Source of the DNA: an uncultured Pseudomonadales bacterium
Lineage (GTDB): Bacteria > Pseudomonadota > Gammaproteobacteria > Pseudomonadales > Azotimanducaceae
Direction: 5' to 3'
NCBI GenBank assembly: GCA_958296295.1
Contig: OY282460.1
Span: 930,001 to 994,000 of the forward strand
DNA: 64,000 bases
Part shown: piece after piece, positions 35,424 through 42,817 of the stretch
How positions within the stretch are numbered: position 1 is the stretch's first letter
Layout of the letters: every line of letters starts with the position of its first letter
Notes under the pieces: generated by a model
Database searches by the model: none
What the model saw: only the letters and a program-made list of their open reading frames with translations
Told to the model about the DNA's origin: nothing
Made by a program: the position numbers and the translations under genes

Positions 35424-35496
35424 CGGTGCGGATGGCCGAGCCCTCAGTCAATCGGCGCGAGCTCCTCGGACAGTGCGACTGGCGCGAAGAACCGCG

Positions 35497-37143
35497 CTAG
35501 CCGCTCTCGTGTTCAACGTCGCCCATGCGCACCGCGGTCACCTCGAACTCGAAGCCACCACTGGCGCATTCGCCGCTTAGACGGTCGCCGGCGACTCTGC
35601 CGTCGAACTCGACGTCCACCTCCGTTTCGCCTTTGTACATGATGAACACGAACCGGACCCGGTCTGCGTCGATGCGAACGTCGCGGATCTTCGAGACCTC
35701 GTCGTAGGCCTTGAATTCCATTTCTCCGGACAAGTCCGGGCGCACGGTAAGCACCGGGTCGCCCCATGCGAGGTTGAGTTTCCATCTTCCAGGTAGCTCG
35801 CTGTTCATTGTTGCGGCCACGGCAGGCTTGGCCGGCTCCGGCGCTGGCGGAGCGAGCATGTCCATGGCGACGCGATAGGTGCGTTCGGACAACTCCGAGA
35901 TGCGGTTGTCGTTGCAGTCCCGCACGCAAGACAGGAGCCGGTCGCCAAGCACGCCCGTCCACTTCCGCGGCAACGCCGCGGCGCCGAACCTTGCGCCGAG
36001 GATCGAGCCGACCGTGGCGCCGTTGCAGTCGGTGTCCCAACCGCCGCGCACGGTGGCCACGATGCCCGCCTCGTAGTCCTCGGCGCCGAACGCGAGACCC
36101 ATCACCACGAGCGCCGCGTTGTTGATGGTGTGGACGCCGTGGTAGTGGCCGTACTTTTCGTTGACGCGATCCCAAACCGCTTCCCAATTGGATTCCTCGT
36201 GGCACCACGCCAACGTGTCGCGCACCGCCTCCGCCAACCGGCAGCGCGCGGGTATCTCGCTAAGGCCGATGCGCACGATCTCGTCCATGTCGCTCACCAC
36301 GAATGTGGCGGCCAGCATCGCGGCGACGAACATCTCGCCGTAGATGCCGTTCTTGACGTGCGAAATGCTGGCATCCCGGTACGCCAGTTCCGCCGCCTTC
36401 TCCGGCCAGCCCGGCGTTACCCAACCGAACACGTCGGCGCGGATCTGCGCGCCGATCCACTCCCTGTACGGATTGCGCCAGGCAGCGCTCTCCGGCGGCC
36501 AGCGCCCGTTTACGAAGTTGCGATAGGCGGCCGACTCCGCCGTGTACACAAAGTGGAACGGCATGCGGCCGAGCCAGGTGTTGGCCATGTGGCGCGCCCT
36601 TAGCTCCGCGCCTTTGGTCTCCAGCGTGAGCAGGCCGAGAATGGGGTAGTCCATGTCGTCGTCGCGGGCCATGCACTCGATGTTGCCGCGCGTGCTGGTC
36701 TTCAGGTGTGGCGAAATCGCGCCTTCCTTGAACGGTATGTAGTCGTCAAGCGGCAGCGCATCCGTCGATTCCAGATACGCGTCGATCCGCCGGCGCGGCC
36801 AGCCCTCCACGGGCTTGCCCAGCGAGCAGCCGGCCGCGCGGCCCAGCCACGCGCCGTGAATGCGATCGCGGATCGCGTCGCTGCCGGGATCCAAGGCCAT
36901 GCGGCGAGGGCCATCCGGCCGCAACGCTTGGATCGCGTCGAGTGCGGAGGGCTCCTCAAAGGGGAAAGACGCCGCCGGCTGCAATGCGTCGAGCTCGTCG
37001 TAGAGCGTGTCGAACAACGCGTCCGCGCTGTTGTCGTTCGCAAGCGCCGCGTGTATGCGCGGCTCGATGCTCGATGTGTCGCAGCCTTCCTCGCGGCGCT
37101 GAACCAGCTCCGCTCGGATGAGTTGTCGTGCCAGGTTTGCCAA
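35497..37143 (-). CDS. ADP-ribosylglycohydrolase-family protein
   Basis: A 548-residue protein. The core starts at about 95 with DRIHGAWLGRAAGCSLGKPV, the usual opening of the DraG/ARH fold, and has the metal-binding acids in RDDDMDYPILGL. The closing motif GGWDTDCNGATVGSILGARF supplies the D-x-D of the second metal. Family members remove ADP-ribose from proteins or small molecules, but large members with N- and C-terminal extensions like this one are poorly characterised. The last 110 residues form a separate beta-rich domain (LPGRWKLNLAWGDPVLTVRP), which may bind a substrate. No signal peptide, so cytoplasmic. It is a single gene with about 100 bp to each neighbour. Confidence 0.82.
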   Translation of the reverse strand: MANLARQLIRAELVQRREEGCDTSSIEPRIHAALANDNSADALFDTLYDELDALQPAASFPFEEPSALDAIQALRPDGPRRMALDPGSDAIRDRIHGAWLGRAAGCSLGKPVEGWPRRRIDAYLESTDALPLDDYIPFKEGAISPHLKTSTRGNIECMARDDDMDYPILGLLTLETKGAELRARHMANTWLGRMPFHFVYTAESAAYRNFVNGRWPPESAAWRNPYREWIGAQIRADVFGWVTPGWPEKAAELAYRDASISHVKNGIYGEMFVAAMLAATFVVSDMDEIVRIGLSEIPARCRLAEAVRDTLAWCHEESNWEAVWDRVNEKYGHYHGVHTINNAALVVMGLAFGAEDYEAGIVATVRGGWDTDCNGATVGSILGARFGAAALPRKWTGVLGDRLLSCVRDCNDNRISELSERTYRVAMDMLAPPAPEPAKPAVAATMNSELPGRWKLNLAWGDPVLTVRPDLSGEMEFKAYDEVSKIRDVRIDADRVRFVFIMYKGETEVDVEFDGRVAGDRLSGECASGGFEFEVTAVRMGDVEHESG

Positions 37144-37248
37144 GATTCTCTCCTCGAGTTCCGGGATTGTTCCCGGATTAGCCTAGATTGCGTTTGTCCC
37201 GCGTGTTGCGGCGGATCGGGTTTTAGATTCGATGATCGGGCCGCGCCG

Positions 37249-38634
37249 TTAAAGCGCGGCGTCGTCGCCCGGCTTCTGCGCGTCCAAGCGCGTTGCCCAC
37301 GCCGCTGCTCGCGCCTGCATCGCCGCGGCGTCCTCGGGCAAGACCATGCCCTGCCCGATGGCGTGCTCCAAAGCGGCGTTCCAAGCGTCCAGGTAGTGCT
37401 TGTTGTCCGGGTACAGCGCTGCCAGCTGATCGGCGTCGAAATCGGTCGCGATGCCGTACAGGAAGCCGAATCGCGAGCCCTCCCGGCGCGTCCCGAAGCC
37501 GCTGTGCGCGGCGGTCGGCACCTCGATGTCCGGTAGGCGAATGCCACCTTGGGCGTTGCCATGCTCGTCTCTCACCACTGTTGGCCGGGGTGTGCCGGGC
37601 TTCACCTCCACGCGCGGCATCTTGGGTGGCGCCACGCCGTCCTTGATCCATCGGTGCAGATGCCGGATCGCGGCGTTGTAGACGGGCGAGTAGGACATCC
37701 AGTTCGAGCCGCCGTCGGTGGGTTCGGCGGGCCTCGGAACCGACACGTGCGAAGTGCCGGGCACTTCCCAGAGCCGGAACCGGGGCGAATCGAGCTCGCG
37801 CACGCCGTAGTAGCTCATCACCTCCGTCTCGGAGTTGACGACGATCACGGGAACGTCGAGATCGGCCCTGATCGATGCGTCCGCACGACCGCGTCGGGCG
37901 GCGAGATCGCCTGCGAATGGCACGACCCTGCCGAAGTCGATGAACGGCAGGTAGCCGTCGAACAGGCCGGTCAAGTGGTGTACGCCGTTGATGTAGGTGC
38001 GCAAACGCGCGGCGGATTGGGATGCGCCCACCGCCATCAGCCGCTCGACCGGGAGCCCTGCCATGGGGTCTAGCGCCTTGGCGTCCCGCTCGGGCCCTAC
38101 GGCGCTCGCCGCCTGGGTGAAAATGTCGTAGGAGTAGGCGTCGCCCGGGTGAACCAGCGAGCCGTAGCGCTCGGCATCCCACGCCTTCAAGCCTTGCGGA
38201 TTCTGGGGGAAGCCGTCGATGCCGATCTTCTGCGCGGAAACGCCGACCCAAGCGTAGCCGCGCAACGCCTCGCCGCTCGCTGATCCCAGCTCGAAGCCGG
38301 CGGTGACGTTCATCCAGAAGACGACCACCGTGCCGTTGAACGCCGCCGGGTCTTCCGGGCGGACCACCAGAATGCGCGTCTTGAAGCTGGCTTTGTCCGC
38401 CGCGGGGCGCGTTCGCCAGGCGCCGTCGGGCGTGTGTTCGCCCTCGCTCAATTCGTAAGCCGCCGCTTCGCCGGCCAGGAAGTACTCCTCGGTCACGTAC
38501 CCCAGCTGCGCCACCTCCGCGGCCGCAAACGGCGCCCCCCGCGTGCCGCCCGTGACCGGGCCGGACAGCGTCGCCGCGTCCACCGCGACAGCGAAGCCGA
38601 CGCCAAGCGCCAGCAACGTACCCGTTAATCTCAT
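37249..38634 (-). CDS. Secreted alpha/beta-hydrolase domain protein
   Basis: From ATG 38634 (GAGGGG just before it) the protein has 461 residues. MRLTGTLLALGVGFAVAVDA is a signal peptide, so it is exported. The body resembles the large alpha/beta-hydrolase family PF20091. It contains RILVVRPEDPAAFNGTVVVF, then LMAVGASQSAARLRTYINGV as the nucleophile elbow (G-x-S-x-S), and later VPGTSHV with the probable catalytic His. The natural substrates of this family are largely unknown; esters or lactones are likely. It ends 105 bp before the ADP-ribosylglycohydrolase gene. The longer frame to 38757 has no ribosome-binding sequence and would hide the signal peptide. Confidence 0.72.
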   Translation of the reverse strand: MRLTGTLLALGVGFAVAVDAATLSGPVTGGTRGAPFAAAEVAQLGYVTEEYFLAGEAAAYELSEGEHTPDGAWRTRPAADKASFKTRILVVRPEDPAAFNGTVVVFWMNVTAGFELGSASGEALRGYAWVGVSAQKIGIDGFPQNPQGLKAWDAERYGSLVHPGDAYSYDIFTQAASAVGPERDAKALDPMAGLPVERLMAVGASQSAARLRTYINGVHHLTGLFDGYLPFIDFGRVVPFAGDLAARRGRADASIRADLDVPVIVVNSETEVMSYYGVRELDSPRFRLWEVPGTSHVSVPRPAEPTDGGSNWMSYSPVYNAAIRHLHRWIKDGVAPPKMPRVEVKPGTPRPTVVRDEHGNAQGGIRLPDIEVPTAAHSGFGTRREGSRFGFLYGIATDFDADQLAALYPDNKHYLDAWNAALEHAIGQGMVLPEDAAAMQARAAAWATRLDAQKPGDDAAL

Positions 38635-38800
38635 CCCCTCGCCCCCGGTTCGTGTTCGACTGCGAGTGTAACAACCGTTGCGGCAACTGGTGTCAAGGCC
38701 GCTGCGGGCGGTGCGCGACGACTGAACCTTGCGCCCGCTCACTCTTGTTAGACTCATCGTTAGTCAGCAGCCACCCTCCTCGACCCCACAGGAACCGCCA

Positions 38801-38878
38801 ATGAGACCGGCCATCCGCGACTGGGCGACCGAGCGGACCGATACGCCGCACGCGGTCATGGAGGCCGCTCCGGCCCAA
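38801..38878 (+). pseudogene. Integrase fragment with catalytic HxxR-flanking region
   Basis: The short reading IRDWATERTDTPHAVMEAAP matches FRDWASECTDAPHAVMEAAL of the complete integrase (residues 340-359), just after its HxxR motif. Nothing else of an integrase is recognisable around it. It lies between the hydrolase and the glycan cluster, in the gap 38635-39056. Confidence 0.6.
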
Positions 38879-39056
38879 GGACGCTGCGCAAAGCACCTGC
38901 CGCAAAAAGCCGGAGCAGCGGGGCCGCAGCAACTGCAGCAAGCTATGCCGTTACGGTCGACGTGTCGAATGAGGTCCCAGTGCTCGGCCACATCCGCAGC
39001 CAAGAGTAGGCGTGGTTTTCAAGTGCGACTCCACCGAGTCGCGGAGCAAAGTTGAG

Positions 39057-40715
39057 GTGCAGATCGTCATTCCCATGTCCGGCTTCGGAGAACGCTTTCG
39101 GCGAGCGGGCTACAAGACGCCTAAACCGTTAATCGAGATCGAAGGCAAGCCCATCATCGCGCATGTGGTGGACATGTTTCCCGGCGAGAGCGACCACGTC
39201 TTCATCTGCAACCAGGAGCACCTCGACACGCCTGCTTATCGGATGGAACAGACGCTGCAGGCGTACTGCCCGACGGGACGCATCGTGGGCATTCCACCGC
39301 ATTCGCTCGGTCCGGTACACGCGGTGCGCCAAGCCGAGCAGCTGCTTGATCCAGACCAGCCGGTCGTCGTCAACTACTGCGATTTCTCCTGCTACTGGAA
39401 TTGGCATGATTTCCGACGCTTCGTGCGGGAGACTGGCTGCACAGGGGCGATTCCCGCGTACAGAGGTTTCCATCCCCATTCGCTGGGGAACACCCACTAT
39501 GCCTACTTGCGCGAGACTGCAGGTTGGGTTGAGGACATCCAGGAAAAGAAGCCCTACACCGACAATCGTATGCAGGAGTTCGCCTCCAGCGGTACCTACT
39601 ACTTCGCCTCGGCCCGCATCATGCTCGCCGCCTTCCAGGCTGTCGTGGAGCAAGACCTGCGGGTAGGTGGGGAGTACTACGTCAGCCTAGCCTACAAACC
39701 GCTACTCGCAGAGCGTAGGCCAGTCGCCGTGTATCCGTTGCAGCACTTCATGCAATGGGGAACGCCCGAGGATTTCGCCGAATACCGAACTTGGTCGCGA
39801 ATGTTCCGAAGCCTCGTGGCAACACCGGAAAGCGAGCCCCCAAAGGATCGGCCGAAGGGATCGATAGTCCTGCCCTTGGCCGGAGTCGGCAAGCGCTTCC
39901 GCGATGCCGGCTACGCGCAGCCCAAACCGCTGATCCCTGTGTCCGGGAAGCCGATGGTGGTGCAGGCGATCCTAGCGTTGCCCCCTGCCGACCGCCACGC
40001 CTTCGTGTTGAGGGCGGATATGCCGGGGGCCAGTACGACCGCGGCCGAGCTGACACGTCTCTATCCGCAGGCAGTTGTCGAGATGGTTCCCCAAGCCACC
40101 AGCGGGCAGGCCTGCACAGCATTGCTCGGGCTTGACGCACTAGAACGCGGCTTGGGTGACAGCGCGACGGGCCCGGTAACCTTCGGCGCCTGCGACCATG
40201 GCGTCCTCTACGACCACCGGAGCTGGTGGCATTTGGTCGAAGACGACGAAGTGGACGTGATCGTCTGGGGTGTCCGCGGCCATGCCAACGCGCTGCGCCA
40301 CCCGGAGATGTTCGGCTGGATCGAAGCCGACCAAGGACGGATAACAGGCATCTCGGTCAAGAAGCCGCTGAGCTCGCCGGCCACGGACCCAATCGTCATC
40401 GGTACCTTCACTTTCGGCCAAGCCGACGACTTCCGGCGTTGCGTCAAGCGGTTGCTCAAGCACGACGATCGGGTGGGCGGCGAGTTCTATATCGATTCCT
40501 GCGTCAATCACGCCCTGGCCTTGGGGCTGCGCTGCCGCCTGTTCGAGGTTGACGACTATTTGAGCTGGGGGACGCCGGACGACCTTAAGACGTTCGAGTA
40601 TTGGCAGTCGTGCTTTCACAAGTGGCCGAGCCATCCCTATCGGCTGGAGCACGACTCCCGGGTCCGGCCGGGGCGGTCGCAGAATTTGATGCAGACATGG
40701 GATTCATGTCCGTGA
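39057..40715 (+). CDS. Tandem double nucleotidyltransferase (sugar-phosphate activating)
   Basis: The protein contains two complete NTP-transferase domains. The first starts VQIVIPMSGFGERFRRAGYK with TPKPL; the second, about residue 268, starts IVLPLAGVGKRFRDAGYAQP with KPL. Each has the G-x-G-x-R-F signature for the nucleotide and ends with a GGE-(Y/F)-Y-(V/I) strand, where the Glu/Asp binds metal. Such enzymes couple a sugar or polyol phosphate to an NMP. Start GTG 39057 gives the usual M-x-I-V-I-P opening and has GGAG upstream; a frame from 39012 exists but adds unconserved residues. It is the first gene of the coupled cluster and overlaps the next by 10 bp. Fusion of two such domains is unusual. 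Confidence 0.78.
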   Translation: MQIVIPMSGFGERFRRAGYKTPKPLIEIEGKPIIAHVVDMFPGESDHVFICNQEHLDTPAYRMEQTLQAYCPTGRIVGIPPHSLGPVHAVRQAEQLLDPDQPVVVNYCDFSCYWNWHDFRRFVRETGCTGAIPAYRGFHPHSLGNTHYAYLRETAGWVEDIQEKKPYTDNRMQEFASSGTYYFASARIMLAAFQAVVEQDLRVGGEYYVSLAYKPLLAERRPVAVYPLQHFMQWGTPEDFAEYRTWSRMFRSLVATPESEPPKDRPKGSIVLPLAGVGKRFRDAGYAQPKPLIPVSGKPMVVQAILALPPADRHAFVLRADMPGASTTAAELTRLYPQAVVEMVPQATSGQACTALLGLDALERGLGDSATGPVTFGACDHGVLYDHRSWWHLVEDDEVDVIVWGVRGHANALRHPEMFGWIEADQGRITGISVKKPLSSPATDPIVIGTFTFGQADDFRRCVKRLLKHDDRVGGEFYIDSCVNHALALGLRCRLFEVDDYLSWGTPDDLKTFEYWQSCFHKWPSHPYRLEHDSRVRPGRSQNLMQTWDSCP

Positions 40716-41497
40716 GACCATTCGGATTGCTCTCCCGGTTGGAGTTTTTGCAGAACTGGGCTTCGGCGCTCATTGCTGGCCTGAATCCCGCGGTCATCCA
40801 CAACTTGGCGAAGTACTACGCGATCAAGAAGGTCTGCTACCTGTCCGCAATCGAAGACACCGAAGGCGACTACCTCGAATTCGGCGTGTTCACGGGCAGC
40901 TCGTTTTGCCATGCGCTGCGCTGTCTGAGGAAGCTGTCCAACATCCATCCGAGTGTCGCCACGACGAAGTGCTATGGTTTCGACTCGTTCGCAGGCTTCG
41001 GGGCGTTGGAGGAAGAAGATCAACATCCCTTTTACACCAACGAGAATTTCAGCACGAGCCTGCCGCAGGTCGAACGCCGCGTTCGCAGGGCCGCGGGCCA
41101 CATGTCGTTTCGATTGATCCCCGGTTTCTTTCGCGAGTCACTGCAGCGCGGCGCAAAACAGCATGGCATCGAGAAGGCCCGCATCATTTTCATAGACAGC
41201 GACACCTTCGCTAGTACCCGTCTTGCCCTTGCCTTCTGCCACCCGGCACTCCAGCAGGGCACTTTCATCATGCTGGACGACTACTTCTCCTATCGTGGTC
41301 GAGAAGACAGAGGAGTCCGGGGTGCTTTTGCCGAATTCGTCAGGAAGGCGGGCGTTGAGACGAGGCAGGTGTTCACATACGGCATGGGCGGCGTCGTGCT
41401 GGTCGTTTCGGAAGGTGTAGAAGGTATAGAAGGTATAGAAGGTATAGAAGGTATAGAAGGTGCAGCAGGTATAGAAGGTGTAGAAGGTGCGGACTGA
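40706..41497 (+). CDS. TylF/macrocin O-methyltransferase-like protein
   Basis: 263 residues from ATG 40706, ten bases before the previous stop ends. The SAM-binding strand is YLEFGVFTGSSF; KCYGFDSFAGFG follows, and ARIIFIDSDTFAST and IMLDDYF carry the metal-binding acids of the TylF family. Family members methylate sugar hydroxyls in natural products and polysaccharides. The final 27 residues are the low-complexity string coded by the 9-bp repeat (EGIEGIEG...), which is not part of the fold. An alternative start at ATG 40697 is possible. The next gene's start codon lies within the last repeat unit. Confidence 0.75.
   Translation: MSVRPFGLLSRLEFLQNWASALIAGLNPAVIHNLAKYYAIKKVCYLSAIEDTEGDYLEFGVFTGSSFCHALRCLRKLSNIHPSVATTKCYGFDSFAGFGALEEEDQHPFYTNENFSTSLPQVERRVRRAAGHMSFRLIPGFFRESLQRGAKQHGIEKARIIFIDSDTFASTRLALAFCHPALQQGTFIMLDDYFSYRGREDRGVRGAFAEFVRKAGVETRQVFTYGMGGVVLVVSEGVEGIEGIEGIEGIEGAAGIEGVEGAD
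41414..41494 (+). repeat. Nine imperfect 9-bp tandem repeats at a gene junction
   Basis: The units are GGTATAGAA (five copies), GGTGTAGAA (two), GGTGCAGCA and a final GGTGCGGAC. They code the Gly-Ile-Glu tail of the methyltransferase. Each unit includes AGAAGG across its junction, which resembles a Shine-Dalgarno, and the last unit contains the GTG start (41487) of the next gene. Copy-number change keeps the upstream frame but shifts the distance of nothing else. Confidence 0.85.
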
Positions 41498-42194
41498 GCT
41501 TTCTCTGGTCATCCCCTGCTACAACGAGGCAGCCAATCTTCCTTTGCTGCTGGAGCGTTGCGGCGCGCTGGTGGTCGAGCCAGGCGTAGAGGTCATTCTG
41601 GTGGACAACGGCTCGACGGACGAGACGCCGGGCGTGCTGCGCGAGCTGCTGCCGAAAGTTCACGGCTGCCGCAGCGTACACGTGCCAGTCAATCGGGGTT
41701 ACGGCTTCGGGGTTCTGGCGGGGTTGTCAGCCGCCGACGGTGACATCTTGGGCTGGACGCACGCTGACATGCAGGCGGACCCGCAAGACGCTCTGCACGG
41801 GCTGGCGCTGTTCCGACACGCGGGGCACGACATCTTTGTCAAGGGCCGCCGTCGTGGTCGGCCGCTGGCGGACGCCATGTTCACCGCTGGCATGAGCCTA
41901 TTTGAAACTCTGCTGCTGACCCGGCGGATGCGGGACATAAACGCGCAGCCGACGCTGTTCAGCCGCGACTTCTACCGCATGTGGCAGTCGCCGCCCAACG
42001 ACTTTTCGCTCGATCTGTTTGCCTACTACCACGCTTTGGTCGCCGGCCTTGATGTGCAGCGCTTCCCGGTGCGCTTCGGCGAACGCGCTCACGGCGTTTC
42101 GCACTGGAACGTCAACTGGATGGCCAAGTGGAAGTTCATCCGCCGTACCGTGGCCTACAGCCTGCAACTGAAAAGGACCCTGAAGTCGCCATGA
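41487..42194 (+). CDS. GT2-family glycosyltransferase
   Basis: 235 residues from GTG 41487, overlapping the previous stop by 11 bases. The N-terminal fold is ELSLVIPCYNEAANLPLLLE; the metal-binding strand is GWTHADMQADP, with VILVDNGSTDETPG before it. This is a small GT-A glycosyltransferase of the DPM/DolP-type group, which uses a nucleotide sugar. There is no long membrane domain, but the C-terminus NWMAKWKFIRRTVAYSLQLK is amphipathic and could bind the membrane. Its ribosome-binding sequence comes from the 9-bp repeat. It overlaps the following gene as ATGA. Confidence 0.85.
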   Translation: MRTELSLVIPCYNEAANLPLLLERCGALVVEPGVEVILVDNGSTDETPGVLRELLPKVHGCRSVHVPVNRGYGFGVLAGLSAADGDILGWTHADMQADPQDALHGLALFRHAGHDIFVKGRRRGRPLADAMFTAGMSLFETLLLTRRMRDINAQPTLFSRDFYRMWQSPPNDFSLDLFAYYHALVAGLDVQRFPVRFGERAHGVSHWNVNWMAKWKFIRRTVAYSLQLKRTLKSP

Positions 42195-42817
42195 AGCTCA
42201 TCGCGCATCGGCGCAACACGGTGCCAGAGCTTGCCGCCACGCCACGAGAATACGGGGTCGAAATCGACTTGCGCACTGCCGGCGACTCGCTCGTGCTTCA
42301 CCACGACGCGTTCGCCGCCGGCACTGATTTCGGGCGCTGGCTCGACGCCTATCGGCACGGCACGTTGATTCTCAACGTCAAGGAAGACGGGCTGGAGCCT
42401 TCGGTAACCGCCCTGCTGCGGGAGCGGGGCATTGAGGACTACTTCTTCTTGGATCAGGCGTTCCCCACGTTGGTGCGCTGCGCCAAGGCAGGCGAGCGGC
42501 GTTGCGCGGTGCGCGTGTCGGAGTACGAATCGATCGCGACCGCCCTGACCTTGGCGGGGCGAATCGATTGGATTTGGGTGGATTGCTTCACCCGCTTCCC
42601 GCTGACCTCGCAGGAAGCGCACCAGCTCAGGTCGGCCGGGTTCAAGCTCTGCATCGTCTCGCCGGAGCTGCAAGGGCGAGACGCGGCAGTCGAAATCCCC
42701 GCACTCGCGAAACTGTTGCGGGCAAGAAACATTCGTCCCGCCGCGGCCTGCACGAAGCACCCGGACTTGTGGGAGCGCGAAGCCAGGAATCCGCGCCGCG
42801 GAAACGGCGCGGTATGA
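42191..42817 (+). CDS. GDPD-like phosphodiesterase-fold protein
   Basis: 208 residues from ATG 42191 (ATGA overlap). The sequence opens MKLIAHRRNT and continues GVEIDLRTAGDSLVLHHDAF; the H-R, E-x-D and H-D residues match the glycerophosphodiester phosphodiesterase barrel. Later strands are TLILNVKEDGLEPSVTALLR, YFFLDQ and WIWVDCFTRFPL. Members cleave glycerophosphodiesters, but small cluster-encoded relatives may act on other phosphodiesters or a polysaccharide backbone. The whole barrel is shorter than usual. It is coupled on both sides, so it belongs to the pathway. Confidence 0.7.
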   Translation: MKLIAHRRNTVPELAATPREYGVEIDLRTAGDSLVLHHDAFAAGTDFGRWLDAYRHGTLILNVKEDGLEPSVTALLRERGIEDYFFLDQAFPTLVRCAKAGERRCAVRVSEYESIATALTLAGRIDWIWVDCFTRFPLTSQEAHQLRSAGFKLCIVSPELQGRDAAVEIPALAKLLRARNIRPAAACTKHPDLWEREARNPRRGNGAV

